DNA of 64,000 bases from Pseudomonadota bacterium (GTDB lineage: Bacteria > Myxococcota_A > Polyangia > Polyangiales > Polyangiaceae), in the NCBI GenBank assembly GCA_023398955.1, contig JAEWRL010000097.1:1-64000 (forward strand), in the 5' to 3' direction. Positions 29,841-39,988 of this stretch are shown here, in pieces. How positions within the stretch are numbered: the first letter of the stretch is position 1; each line of letters opens with the position of its first letter. Made by a program: the position numbers and the translations under genes. Under the pieces are notes generated by a model. It was given only the letters and a program-made list of their open reading frames with translations. It had not been told where the DNA came from and ran no database searches.

Positions 29841-29844
<4 letters not shown>
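27991..29844 (-). CDS. nuoM: NADH-quinone oxidoreductase subunit M, extended at both ends
   Basis: Second antiporter-like proton-pumping subunit of complex I. The core shows LYVFWELMLIPMVIFIGIWGG with the key Glu of TM5, FVIKVPMWPFHTWLPDAHVQAPT with the conserved Lys and His, and VKRLVAYSSVAHMGFVMLG. At 617 residues it exceeds the usual ~500: about 70 residues with two apparent hydrophobic segments precede the normal start (LLNVIVFLPIVAA), and a Pro/acidic soluble tail follows the last helix. It overlaps nuoL and nuoN by 4 bp each. Confidence 0.93.
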
Positions 29845-32465
<2,621 letters not shown>

Positions 32466-32475
32466 GGACCGTTGC

Positions 32476-32793
32476 TCAGTGCCGCAAGGCGTCGGCGTCG
32501 TCGCTGTTCACGCTCGACCGCAACCGATAGAAGACGAGGAGAATGGCGAGCCCGACCGCCGCCTCAGCGGCGGCCACGGCGATGACGAAGAAGGCGAAAA
32601 GCTGCCCGGTGGCGCTGCTTTGGTGCACGCGGTTGAATGCGACGAGCGCCAGGTTCACGGCGTTGAGCATCAGTTCGATGCTCATCAGCTGAACGAGCAC
32701 GTTACGGCGCACAAGAAAGCCAACCACGCCAATGATGAACACAGCGCTGGCAAGGAATACGTAGTGATCCAGGTACTGCCCAAGCAGGGTCAT
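32476..32793 (-). CDS. nuoK: NADH-quinone oxidoreductase subunit K
   Basis: A 105-residue, three-helix subunit of complex I. LVRRNVLVQLMSIELMLNAVNLALVAFNR contains the membrane-buried Glu of TM2 (family MxIELMxNAVNL), and FFVIAVAAAEAAVGLAILLVFYR supplies the second buried Glu in TM3. Both acidic residues take part in proton translocation. Length and order are standard. It overlaps nuoJ by 4 bp (ATGA) and precedes nuoL by 10 bp. Confidence 0.96.
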   Translation of the reverse strand: MTLLGQYLDHYVFLASAVFIIGVVGFLVRRNVLVQLMSIELMLNAVNLALVAFNRVHQSSATGQLFAFFVIAVAAAEAAVGLAILLVFYRLRSSVNSDDADALRH

Positions 32794-33407
32794 CGTGCTG
32801 GCTCCTTGGGGATGATGCGACCGGCATCCCGTGGATGAACGGGGCCGTGGAAGAGACGCCTGGTCTCACCCGCGGCACCTGGGGACCGTCGCTTCTCGAC
32901 GGAACGGCTCCGCGCCACTGCCACGGCACCGACGACCGCCACGACGAGCAGAATCGTGGCGAGTTCGAAGGGCACGAGAGCATCGCGGAACAGCATGCCG
33001 CCAACGCTCTCCACATGACCGAGATCCGCCCGCACGACGGGAGCGAACTCGGTGCCCCCGCTGCTGGACAGCATCACGGCCAGCCCAATGGCGCCGAGGA
33101 TCGCGAAGAGCGAGCCTCCAATGGCCCGAGCCCACAGCGTCTTCTGGCTGCGCGTCTCCCTCTGGGCATCGGGTCCGAGGAGCATGATGACGAACACGAA
33201 GAGCACGACGACGGCTCCGGCGTACACGATCAGCTGAATGGCAGCGAGGAACTGGGCGTGTAACAGGAGAAACGAGCCCGCGATGCCAACAATGGCAGCG
33301 AGCAACCCGACCGCCGCTCGGATGGGGCTACGCGCCAGAATGGTCGACAGCGCACCCACCACCGTCACCAAACTGCACACCAGAAAGAAGACATTTCCAG
33401 CAGTCAT
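32790..33407 (-). CDS. nuoJ: NADH-quinone oxidoreductase subunit J
   Basis: A 205-residue membrane subunit of complex I at the interface of the peripheral and membrane arms. ARSPIRAAVGLLAAIVGIAGSFLLLHAQFLAAIQLIVYAGAVVVLFVFVIMLLG is the typical core with the pi-bulge TM3 region, and five hydrophobic segments are visible. A ~40-residue soluble Arg/Pro tail follows the last helix. The ATG at 33407 overlaps the nuoF stop by 4 bp; the open frame to 33632 is a shadow inside nuoF. Confidence 0.94.
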   Translation of the reverse strand: MTAGNVFFLVCSLVTVVGALSTILARSPIRAAVGLLAAIVGIAGSFLLLHAQFLAAIQLIVYAGAVVVLFVFVIMLLGPDAQRETRSQKTLWARAIGGSLFAILGAIGLAVMLSSSGGTEFAPVVRADLGHVESVGGMLFRDALVPFELATILLVVAVVGAVAVARSRSVEKRRSPGAAGETRRLFHGPVHPRDAGRIIPKEPAR

Positions 33408-34750
33408 ATGCTCAGCACGCCCGTTTGAGATTTGCCGCCACGCAGCACGTAGTCCTCGAAGTGCTCGCGATACTTGCGAACGAACGACATCGCCGGCTGC
33501 GCGGCGCCATCGCCGAACGCGCAGATCGTGTTCCCGGTGATGTTGGACGCGATCTCGCTGAGCAGGTTCAGCTCCTCGATCGTCCCTCGCCCAGCCGCGA
33601 TTTTGTTGACCACGCGCTCCATCCAGCCGCACCCCTCACGGCAGGGAGTGCACTGGCCGCAGGACTCCTCCCGGTAGAAGTGCATCAGGTTCCGCAGGGC
33701 GAGCACGGGGTCGGCCTGATCGCTGAGGACGATGGCACAGCAAGTCCCCAGCATGCCGCCCGCAGCGCGCAGGGTGTCCACGCCCATCGGAATGTCGAGG
33801 ATGCTCTTGCCGTGATAGGCCGCGAAGCGTTCGTCGCCCCGCGCGTCGAATACCTCGTCGGGCCGGTGCACGGGACAGGACGACCCACCTGGGATGACGC
33901 CCAGCAGCTCGCGACCATCCAGGATACCGCCGCCGAGATCGTAGATGAGCTCTCGCAGCGTCAGGCCAACCGCGGCTTCGAAGACCCCGGGATTGCGCAC
34001 GTGGCCGCTGACCCCGAAGAGCCTCACGCCACCGTCGTTCAAGTGATGCAGCTCGCTCAGACGGCTGAAGGTGTCGCCGCCCATGCCGATGGCGAGCGCG
34101 ACGGCCGCCACGGTTTCGACGTTGTTCACCGTCGTCGGGCAACCGAAGGCGCCATACTGCGCGGGGAATGGCGGCTTGATACGCGGCTCACCGCGCCGCC
34201 CTTCCAGCGAATTGAGCAGGGCCGTCTCTTCACCGCAAATGTACGCTCCGGCACCAGTGTGGACGTAGACTTCCAAGGGCCATGGTCTGCCGAACGGGTG
34301 CTGCCCGAGATAGCCCTTCGCTTTCGCCTCGGCAATCGCGTCCCAGAGCCGCGCTTTGGCGAGGTGGAGCTCGTCGCGGACGTAGATGTAGACCGCGTGC
34401 GCGCCGACGGCATAGCTTCCGACGATACACCCCTCGATGAGCAGGTGCGGATTCCGCTCCATGATGGTGCGGTCCTTGAAGGTCCCAGGCTCGCCTTCGT
34501 CCGCGTTCACGACGAGATAGTGCGGCTTGCCCGTATCCTTCGGCATGAAGCTCCACTTCGTACCGCAATCGAAGCCGGCACCTCCCCGGCCGCGAATGTG
34601 AGCCAGCTTGATTTCCTCGATGACGGCCTCACGCGTCGTGGCCAGGGCCCGTGGCGCCGCCCGATACCCGCCCGCGCGCTCGTAGGTGGCCAGGGTGTGA
34701 CCGTCAGGCTTGTCGTAGTTCTTCGTGAAATAATCTGTTCGCTTCAGCAT
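33404..34750 (-). CDS. nuoF: NADH-quinone oxidoreductase subunit F (NADH/FMN-binding)
   Basis: The NADH-oxidising subunit of complex I. The 448-residue protein has the NADH-binding GRGGAGFDCGTKWSF, the FMN-site segment VVNADEGEPGTFKDR, YVRDELHLAKARL, GAGAYICGEETALLNSLEGRRGEPR, and the N3 [4Fe-4S] ligands in ESCGQCTPCREG plus NTICAFGDGAAQP. All are intact. It lies 40 bp after nuoE and overlaps nuoJ by 4 bp; nuoG, which usually follows nuoF, is absent. Confidence 0.96.
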   Translation of the reverse strand: MLKRTDYFTKNYDKPDGHTLATYERAGGYRAAPRALATTREAVIEEIKLAHIRGRGGAGFDCGTKWSFMPKDTGKPHYLVVNADEGEPGTFKDRTIMERNPHLLIEGCIVGSYAVGAHAVYIYVRDELHLAKARLWDAIAEAKAKGYLGQHPFGRPWPLEVYVHTGAGAYICGEETALLNSLEGRRGEPRIKPPFPAQYGAFGCPTTVNNVETVAAVALAIGMGGDTFSRLSELHHLNDGGVRLFGVSGHVRNPGVFEAAVGLTLRELIYDLGGGILDGRELLGVIPGGSSCPVHRPDEVFDARGDERFAAYHGKSILDIPMGVDTLRAAGGMLGTCCAIVLSDQADPVLALRNLMHFYREESCGQCTPCREGCGWMERVVNKIAAGRGTIEELNLLSEIASNITGNTICAFGDGAAQPAMSFVRKYREHFEDYVLRGGKSQTGVLSI

Positions 34751-34790
34751 GGCGAGGCATTCCGGACTTTGCTCGAGGCAACTGCCGAGC

Positions 34791-35276
34791 TCAATCCTCT
34801 TTGAGCAAGCGGTCGAGAATGGCGTCGACCTTCTCGCTCGTGAGGTTCTCGTGAAATTCCTTGTCGACCTGCATCATGGGAGCCGTACCACAAGACGCGA
34901 GGCACTCAGCCGTCCTCAGGGTGATGCGGCCGTCAGGTGTCGTCTCCCCAGCACGGACCCGGAGCTTCCGTTCGCACTGCGCGAGCACGCTGTCGCCACC
35001 CCGCAGAGCGCAGGACAGCGTTCGACAAACCCAAACCTGGTGCTTGCCGGGCTTCTCGAGGTTGAAGAGCGAGTAGAAGGTAGCGACGCCTTTGACGTGA
35101 GCGCTGCTCAGGTCCAACCGTTGGGCGATGAACTCGATGACCTCCTGAGACACCCAGTTCTCGTTCGCTTCTTGGCAGAGGTGAAGTGCTGGAATGCAAG
35201 CGGCCATCCTGTTCGGGTAGCGCGAGAGGATGTCCTCGAGCTGTGACTCGCGCTCGGCGCTGAGGGCAAATGCCAT
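34791..35276 (-). CDS. nuoE: NADH-quinone oxidoreductase subunit E ([2Fe-2S])
   Basis: The 161-residue thioredoxin-like subunit that carries the N1a [2Fe-2S] cluster. Its four ligands appear as VCRTLSCALRGG (C-x4-C) and AECLASCGTAP (C-x3-C). The N-terminal helical part LEDILSRYPNRMAACIPALHLCQEANENWVSQEVIEFIAQRL is standard. The ATG at 35276 gives the normal length; the frame remains open to 35447 with no homology. It is the first gene of the nuo run, 366 bp from the divergent zinc-ribbon gene. Confidence 0.95.
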   Translation of the reverse strand: MAFALSAERESQLEDILSRYPNRMAACIPALHLCQEANENWVSQEVIEFIAQRLDLSSAHVKGVATFYSLFNLEKPGKHQVWVCRTLSCALRGGDSVLAQCERKLRVRAGETTPDGRITLRTAECLASCGTAPMMQVDKEFHENLTSEKVDAILDRLLKED

Positions 35277-35642
35277 GATGTGAAGTCCGTTTTGTCGGCT
35301 GCGATCGTGCGGTCCTCGTCCCCAACGACGTGGAGGTTCCGTCGGTTCGCGACTCGCCCGGGCCTCCGGGCGGTGCGAACCGTAGTTACCTGGAAACGGC
35401 GGTGTCAAGGGCGCTCCTGGAGACCCGTCAGCCGTCCGAAAGTACACGAAATATCAGCGCTCTTTCGCCCGCGGCAACATGCTCGTGTTCCGCCGTCAGG
35501 CACTGGCTGATGGCGAAGAAGTGGCGCTGTCGGGGCCGCGCGGCCGCGGCTCGGCGGAATCGTTGGTTGGGCCTTGAGCAATCTGTCAAACCCCGTGTAG
35601 GGTGGCAAAGCCGTCGGTAGTGCCGGTGGATTCCGGAGGTAA
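35277..35642. promoter_or_regulatory. Divergent intergenic region between nuoE and the zinc-ribbon gene
   Basis: 366 bp with no supported gene. It must hold the promoters of the nuo operon (leftward) and the zinc-ribbon gene (rightward). A compound hairpin at 35344-35381 lies in the nuoE leader. A weak sigma-70-like pair, TTGAGC (35574-35579) and TAGGGT (35598-35603, 18-bp spacer), precedes the rightward gene. Confidence 0.4.
35344..35381. promoter_or_regulatory. Compound hairpin in the nuoE leader
   Basis: Outer stem GGTTCGC (35344-35350) with GCGAACC (35375-35381) and a perfect inner stem GCCCGG (35356-35361) with CCGGGC (35366-35371) around a 4-nt loop. It begins 68 bp upstream of the nuoE ATG, so it could be a transcribed leader structure or a protein-binding site. 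Confidence 0.4.
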
Positions 35643-36938
35643 ATGAGAGTGTTCTGCCCAAACTGTGGGACTCAAAACGAAGATCAGGTCACAACCTGCA
35701 AGAAGTGCGGCTTTAATCTAAAAGGCGCCGCAGCTCCGAAGTTCAAGGGCACGATGCTGATGGTCAACGCTCCTCCGGGCGTCCAACGACCAGGCGGTCC
35801 GCCGGGCCCTGCGCCGGGCACCCCCGCACCGGCAGCCGGCATGAGCACCGGGCCTGGTGCGCCCGGTGGAGTGAGGCCGAAGCCCAACCTGAAGGGCACC
35901 ATGCTCGGCGTGGCGCCACCTTCTCCAGGTGCGGTGGCACCCCCTGGGCCACCCGCCGTCAACCCTGCCACAGCGACTCCGCCTGCCGTGAATCCCCTCG
36001 GTGGCACCATGGCGGCAGCAGGCGGGGCACCTCGGCCCGATGACCCATCAGGCAGCGATGGCACGGCCGGAGGGTACGTCAGTGCTGGTGGAGAGGGTGG
36101 GCAGGCGCCCGCGCCTGCGTCCCCTTACGAACCCACACATGGCGTTCCGAATTATGGGCACCCCGACGCCGGCCCGGCAGGGCAACCCGGCGGCGGGTAT
36201 GGTGCTCCGCCCGGTGACCCTTACGGCCAGGCGGCTGCTAGCCCTGGACAGCCGCGGCACCCGACGACGCCGGAGGCCAGTTTCCCAGATGGACCGCAGG
36301 GCGGGATGCCCGGCAGCGATTGGCAGCACGGTGGCGCTCCGCCCGGCATGGGCGCCCCGCCTGGCATGGGCGTTCCGCCTGGCATGGGCGTTCCGCCTGG
36401 CATGGGCGCTCCGCCTGGCATGGGCGCTCCGCCCGGCATGGGCGCTCCGCCCGGCATGGGCGCTCCAGCCGATGTTGGGTTGCCGCCTGGACCGATGGGG
36501 GGCCCGCCGCCACCCGGCGCACTCGCGCCAATGGGAATGGGGTACGGGGGGCTCGCCACACCGGGCGTTCATGGCCCGATCGGAAATGTCCGCAACCCGG
36601 TCATGGTGCTCCTGCTCGGTTGGGTTTGCTTCATCTACGCCATCATCGTGCTTTGGTCCCAGCTCAATGAGCTGAGGGCGTTCCGGCAGAAGGACGACAT
36701 CAATCCGATCTTCCTCCTGATCCCAATCGTCAATCTCCTGTTGCTCTGGCAGCTGCCAGAGAAGGTACTGGAGGCAAAGCGCATGGCCGGCATACCGAAC
36801 CCACAGGTGGCGCATCCCGTGCTCTACGTGTTCCTGGCGGGCTTCTCCGTGACAAGCGATCTGAACGAGGTCTTCGAGGCCGCCGCCAGTGCACGCCACC
36901 AGCAGGGCTCCGCAGCGCTCCCCCCGGGACACTACTGA
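35643..36938 (+). CDS. Zinc-ribbon, Gly/Pro-rich membrane protein (DUF4234-like C-terminus)
   Basis: A 431-residue three-part protein. Residues 4-30 are a zinc ribbon (FCPNCGTQNEDQVTTCKKCGF). Residues ~35-310 are a Gly/Pro/Ala-rich disordered linker that contains two KGTMLxV segments and seven GA/VPPGM repeats encoded by an 18-bp tandem repeat. Residues ~318-400 hold two hydrophobic segments (VMVLLLGWVCFIYAIIVLW and FLLIPIVNLLLLWQLPEKV) resembling DUF4234 membrane proteins. CGGAGGT lies 5 bp before the ATG. The ribbon is probably cytoplasmic. The KGTML motifs are reminiscent of short docking or phosphorylation sites repeated in myxobacterial proteins, but no function is known. Confidence 0.75.
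   Translation: MRVFCPNCGTQNEDQVTTCKKCGFNLKGAAAPKFKGTMLMVNAPPGVQRPGGPPGPAPGTPAPAAGMSTGPGAPGGVRPKPNLKGTMLGVAPPSPGAVAPPGPPAVNPATATPPAVNPLGGTMAAAGGAPRPDDPSGSDGTAGGYVSAGGEGGQAPAPASPYEPTHGVPNYGHPDAGPAGQPGGGYGAPPGDPYGQAAASPGQPRHPTTPEASFPDGPQGGMPGSDWQHGGAPPGMGAPPGMGVPPGMGVPPGMGAPPGMGAPPGMGAPPGMGAPADVGLPPGPMGGPPPPGALAPMGMGYGGLATPGVHGPIGNVRNPVMVLLLGWVCFIYAIIVLWSQLNELRAFRQKDDINPIFLLIPIVNLLLLWQLPEKVLEAKRMAGIPNPQVAHPVLYVFLAGFSVTSDLNEVFEAAASARHQQGSAALPPGHY
36333..36466 (+). repeat. 18-bp tandem repeat (7 units plus partial) in a coding region
   Basis: The unit GGCGCTCCGCCCGGCATG is repeated seven times from 36333 to 36458 with only C/T variation at a few positions, then truncated. It encodes GAPPGM or GVPPGM hexapeptides. 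The period of 18 keeps the frame, so copy number can vary without disrupting the protein. Confidence 0.9.
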
Positions 36939-37011
36939 GCCTCACGGGGGTTCCCCGTTTCACGGGCTCGACCGCAAGATCGGGCCCGAGCGGGGACACT
37001 CGGGTCGACTC

Positions 37012-37551
37012 ATGCCCACGCATGCCCAACCTGCAGGAGGCCTTGCAAAGCGGGCAGTGGTACTCGCCATGCTGCTGGCCCCCGTCGGCTTCGCGTTGGC
37101 GTCGGGGCTTCCGCTGTGTCCAATGGCAGGCTTTCTGGGGATCCCCTGCCCAGGTTGTGGCCTTACGCGCGCAGCTCTAGCAGCACTTCAGGGTGACCTG
37201 GCTGGGGCCATGCGGCATCACCCGCTCGTCTTCGTTCTGGTGCCTGTGTACCTGACCGCGCTGGTGAGCGTCGCGGTCAGCTACCTGTGGGGCATCCGCA
37301 CGCCGACGGGCGGGCCACCCGATGGCTCTCGCGCTCCGCTCCGCGCCGGACGCGGGACGGACCGCCTCGTCACCTGGGTGGCAGGAGTGTGTCTGGCGGC
37401 ACTGCTAGCCGTCTGGGTCGCTCGTTTTTTCGGGTGTTTCGGCGGCCCCGCGCCGGTTCGGACGCTCGTCCCAAGGGTTACGCCATGGCCGGCCCCTGTG
37501 GGGCAAGGGCAAGGGCAAGGGCTCGATCCGGCCAGAAAAACGGCCAGCTAG
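37012..37551 (+). CDS. DUF2752 membrane protein
   Basis: A 179-residue membrane protein with the DUF2752 signature LCPMAGFLGIPCPGCGLTRAALAALQGDL, a short Cys-rich motif followed by a helix that ends in AMRHHPL. Three hydrophobic segments are visible (VLAMLLAPVGFALASGL, PLVFVLVPVYLTALVSVAVSYL and WVAGVCLAALLAVWVARFF). The function of the family is unknown. The ATG at 37012 is preferred to the earlier frame start at 36889, which overlaps the zinc-ribbon gene. The C-terminal tail is low complexity (GQGQGQG), and the stop codon lies inside the left arm of a long inverted repeat. Confidence 0.75.
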   Translation: MPTHAQPAGGLAKRAVVLAMLLAPVGFALASGLPLCPMAGFLGIPCPGCGLTRAALAALQGDLAGAMRHHPLVFVLVPVYLTALVSVAVSYLWGIRTPTGGPPDGSRAPLRAGRGTDRLVTWVAGVCLAALLAVWVARFFGCFGGPAPVRTLVPRVTPWPAPVGQGQGQGLDPARKTAS

Positions 37552-37681
37552 CGCCCGTCGCTGAGCCACCCCCGACGTACTGGGCGTCGATGGTCTCCCC
37601 TGGTTGGCTCAGAGGGAATCCGTCACACTGGGCAGGCCGTCTTGGGCGTGAACGGCCGTGTGCGGGCGACGGGCGCTAGCT
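37546..37681. repeat. 136-bp element with 16-bp perfect terminal inverted repeats
   Basis: AGCTAGCGCCCGTCGC at 37546-37561 is repeated exactly as its reverse complement at 37666-37681. A second inverted pair lies inside (CTGAGCCA at about 37561 with TGGCTCAG near 37604). The left arm contains the stop codon of the DUF2752 gene. No flanking target duplication is evident. It could be a MITE-like remnant, a structured RNA or a recombination site. Confidence 0.6.
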
Positions 37682-38154
37682 TCCGCTGACTCTGCTCTCC
37701 TCGGTTGGCAACCTCTGCCACGCATCTCTCGTACCTCCCTGGAGCTGCGTAGCGTCTCTTGCGAACTTGGTGGTCATGGGTCGGTTCTTGTCGGACGAAG
37801 AGCGAGTCGTTCAGGATGCCGCCATGCTGCGTGGCACGGTCGGCGAGGGTGTTTGCGTCTTCCCCACCCGGGTGCCATCGCTGTCCTAACGACAGCGATG
37901 GTGCGCCGGGCGCTTTGTGGCGGCCGTCATCGCGACCGGTAAGAGTACCCTAACACGCACCCACCTGAGGCGTACGTGATGGTTCCCGGATGAACGTGAT
38001 GAAACGATGATGATGCGCGAAGCGCGCCGCCGATTCGCCCCGCGACGGCGCCTTACCACCTGACCGTCGGCTCAAAGAAACGTGACGCAAAAGGGCCTGC
38101 ATGGGCGCCCGATACAGCTAAAACTGTACTCTCGCCTTATGGAGCTTGAAGTCA
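37552..38154. other. Non-coding stretch of about 600 bp
   Basis: No recognisable gene. It contains the inverted-repeat element (37546-37681), a strong hairpin (37872-37904) and a 37-codon open frame at 37776-37889 whose stop falls in that hairpin's loop. The last 200 bp (37950-38150) are less GC-rich than the surroundings and probably hold the promoter of the fibro-slime gene. Confidence 0.5.
37872..37904. terminator. Strong stem-loop, terminator-like
   Basis: A perfect 11-bp stem (CCATCGCTGTC at 37875-37885 with GACAGCGATGG at 37891-37901), extendable by two G-U pairs and one G-C pair, with the 5-nt loop CTAAC. There is no T-tract after it. It could be a terminator for a transcript from the left or part of a small RNA. 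Confidence 0.5.
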
Positions 38155-38997
38155 ATGCTGCGACATCTTTCGCTTTGTTCAGTACTCCTGCTTGGGTTCG
38201 CTTGCGCCGCGGGTTCGGCTTCATCGGCCGCGGATGGCGACGACTCGGGACGGGCTGGCCTGGACTTCGGTCAGGTAGAGGTCGATCCCGACGCGGATTG
38301 CGACAGCGTCCTAGAGGTTACCTACCGCGATTTCGACGTCAGCCACCCCGACTTCGAGATGGTCTTCAAGGGTGACGTCGTCCGTCGAGGACTTGTCGCC
38401 GAGTACCTGGGAGCGGACTCGAAGCCCGTCTTCGCTGATCCTACGGGGTGCCCTGGACTCCGTGAAGACCCCCTCGCGTGCGACAATTGGGAGGTCACAA
38501 CGCCGGAGATCGAGAGCCAGGAGAGCTTCAATCAGTGGTACCGCGACGTTCCCGATGTAAACCACCGCTTCGATCGGACGCTCACGTTGACCGACCAAGG
38601 TAACGGCAAGTACGTCTACTCGAGCGATGCCTTCTTCCCGATCGGGCAGGGCGAAGGCTGGGGCGCTACCCCACCCGCCCACATCAATCAGAACTTCCTT
38701 TTCACCACCGAGCTCCACCTCGCCTTCACCTACGTGGCAGGACACGTTTTCTCATTCTATGGGGACGATGACATGTGGATCTTCGTCAACGGGAGGCTTG
38801 CCCTCGACCTGGGTGGGATGCACGGCAAGGAAGCTGGCACCATCGATTTTGACGCGCAGGCAGAGCGCCTGGGGATCAGGCCTGGCAACGTGTACCGGAT
38901 GGATATCTTCCATGCGGAGCGCCACACGGATCAATCAAACTTCCAGATCGAGACGACGATCGGCTGCTTCGTGCCTGTCGATGTAGAGGTCCTCTGA
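38155..38997 (+). CDS. Fibro-slime domain protein, exported
   Basis: A 280-residue exported protein. A signal peptide (MLRHLSLCSVLLLGFACAAG) ends near a Cys that may be lipidated, though GFAC is a non-standard lipobox. The mature part matches the fibro-slime domain first seen in Fibrobacter and slime moulds: VTYRDFDVSHPDFE, a W-Y-R-D-V segment after ESFNQ, ELHLAFTYVAGHVFSFYGDDDMWIFVNGRLALDLGGMHGKEAGTIDFDAQ, and YRMDIFHAERHTDQSNFQIETTIGC. The acidic GDDDMW and DLGGMH turns are likely calcium-binding loops as in PA14-like folds. The ATG at 38155 lies 10 nt after GGAG; a TTG at 38146 is too close to it. It probably acts in adhesion or the extracellular matrix. Confidence 0.85.
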   Translation: MLRHLSLCSVLLLGFACAAGSASSAADGDDSGRAGLDFGQVEVDPDADCDSVLEVTYRDFDVSHPDFEMVFKGDVVRRGLVAEYLGADSKPVFADPTGCPGLREDPLACDNWEVTTPEIESQESFNQWYRDVPDVNHRFDRTLTLTDQGNGKYVYSSDAFFPIGQGEGWGATPPAHINQNFLFTTELHLAFTYVAGHVFSFYGDDDMWIFVNGRLALDLGGMHGKEAGTIDFDAQAERLGIRPGNVYRMDIFHAERHTDQSNFQIETTIGCFVPVDVEVL

Positions 38998-39021
38998 TCC
39001 ACTTCGTCCCTCGGCGGGCGG

Positions 39022-39040
39022 CTCTCCGGGTCTAGGAGAG
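39022..39040. terminator. Hairpin downstream of the fibro-slime gene
   Basis: A 6-bp perfect stem CTCTCC (39022-39027) with GGAGAG (39035-39040) and a 7-nt loop, 25 bp after the fibro-slime stop codon and before the convergent sirtuin gene. No T-run; candidate terminator. Confidence 0.35.
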
Positions 39041-39104
39041 GGTGCAGTCCTGGAGCGCGTCGTCCTGCCAGAGCACCGCGCTCTCCCTGACCGGGGACTT
39101 GCCT

Positions 39105-39851
39105 TCAGCGCGCCAAGCAGCGAAAGAGGTTCGGTACGACGTCACCTGCCATGCCCAGGCGGCACTCATGGAATGCTTGACAGTTCTCTGGCTGTTCGCG
39201 CCCTACGTACACAGTCGTGGCGCCCACGCGGCGCGCCGCCATCACGAACCCAGCCGCTGGATAGACAGCGCCGGAGCTCCCAATCGTCACGAGCAGGGTG
39301 CAGTTGGCCAGAGCCTCCGTGATTCGATCCATCTCGTAGGGGATCTCCCCAAACCAGCAGATGTGTGGACGGATGCGCCCACCGCATGCACAACGCGGTA
39401 GCGCCGCGGCGCCGATGTACCCCCGACAATCCTCGAAGGGCTCCGCGTGATCCCGTTCACAGCGGCTCTTCATGAGCTCGCCGTGCATATGGACGACCCG
39501 ACGACTGCCGGCCGCCGCGTGCAGTGGGTCTACGTTCTGCGTGCACAGGAACAGAGAATCCCCAAGCTCCTCCTCCAGAGCCGCCAGAGCTCGGTGAGCG
39601 GCATTCGGCCGAGCCCGCGCTGCTTGCTCTCGCCGTTGGGAGTAGAACTGCCAAACAAGCTCCGGGTTCCGCTCCCAGCCCTCCGGCGAGGCGACATCCT
39701 CGACCCGATGGTCCTCCCAGAGCCCGTTCGCATCCCGAAACGTGGCGAGCCCGCTCTCCGCACTGATTCCAGCTCCGGTGAGGACGAAGACGCGATCGCG
39801 CGAAGAGACCTCGATGGGAGCAAATTCACGGTAGTCGGAAACTCGAGTCAT
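39105..39851 (-). CDS. cobB: Sirtuin NAD-dependent protein deacylase (class III-like)
   Basis: Removes acyl groups from lysine with NAD. The 248-residue protein has VFVLTGAGISAESGLATFRD, the Tyr-x-x-Arg pair in WQFYSQRR that marks class III desuccinylase/demalonylase-type sirtuins, LFLCTQNVDPLHAAAGS, HMHGELMKSRC with the catalytic His, zinc cysteines (CERDHAEPFEDC and CACG), IRPHICWFGE and GSSGAVYPAAGF. The QNVD loop is followed by Pro where Gly, Glu or Asn is usual. The ATG at 39851 was chosen; upstream frame to 40214 is non-homologous and overlaps ychF. Confidence 0.9.
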   Translation of the reverse strand: MTRVSDYREFAPIEVSSRDRVFVLTGAGISAESGLATFRDANGLWEDHRVEDVASPEGWERNPELVWQFYSQRREQAARARPNAAHRALAALEEELGDSLFLCTQNVDPLHAAAGSRRVVHMHGELMKSRCERDHAEPFEDCRGYIGAAALPRCACGGRIRPHICWFGEIPYEMDRITEALANCTLLVTIGSSGAVYPAAGFVMAARRVGATTVYVGREQPENCQAFHECRLGMAGDVVPNLFRCLAR

Positions 39852-39988
39852 CAGGATTGCCGACGCTAGCGCGCCCGGGTCGTCCGAGCCAGATCCGAGC
39901 GCCCGCGCGCCGCCGGTTCGGCTCCTCGCTGGAACGCGTGACCCGGAGCGCGGGGGTCTCCGACGGCGAGCTGTGTCGCGCGGGAGCG

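Noticed and set aside
37490..37530. GGCAAG short tandem repeat at the end of the DUF2752 gene
   Set aside because: Only about three units; too short to be a meaningful repeat.
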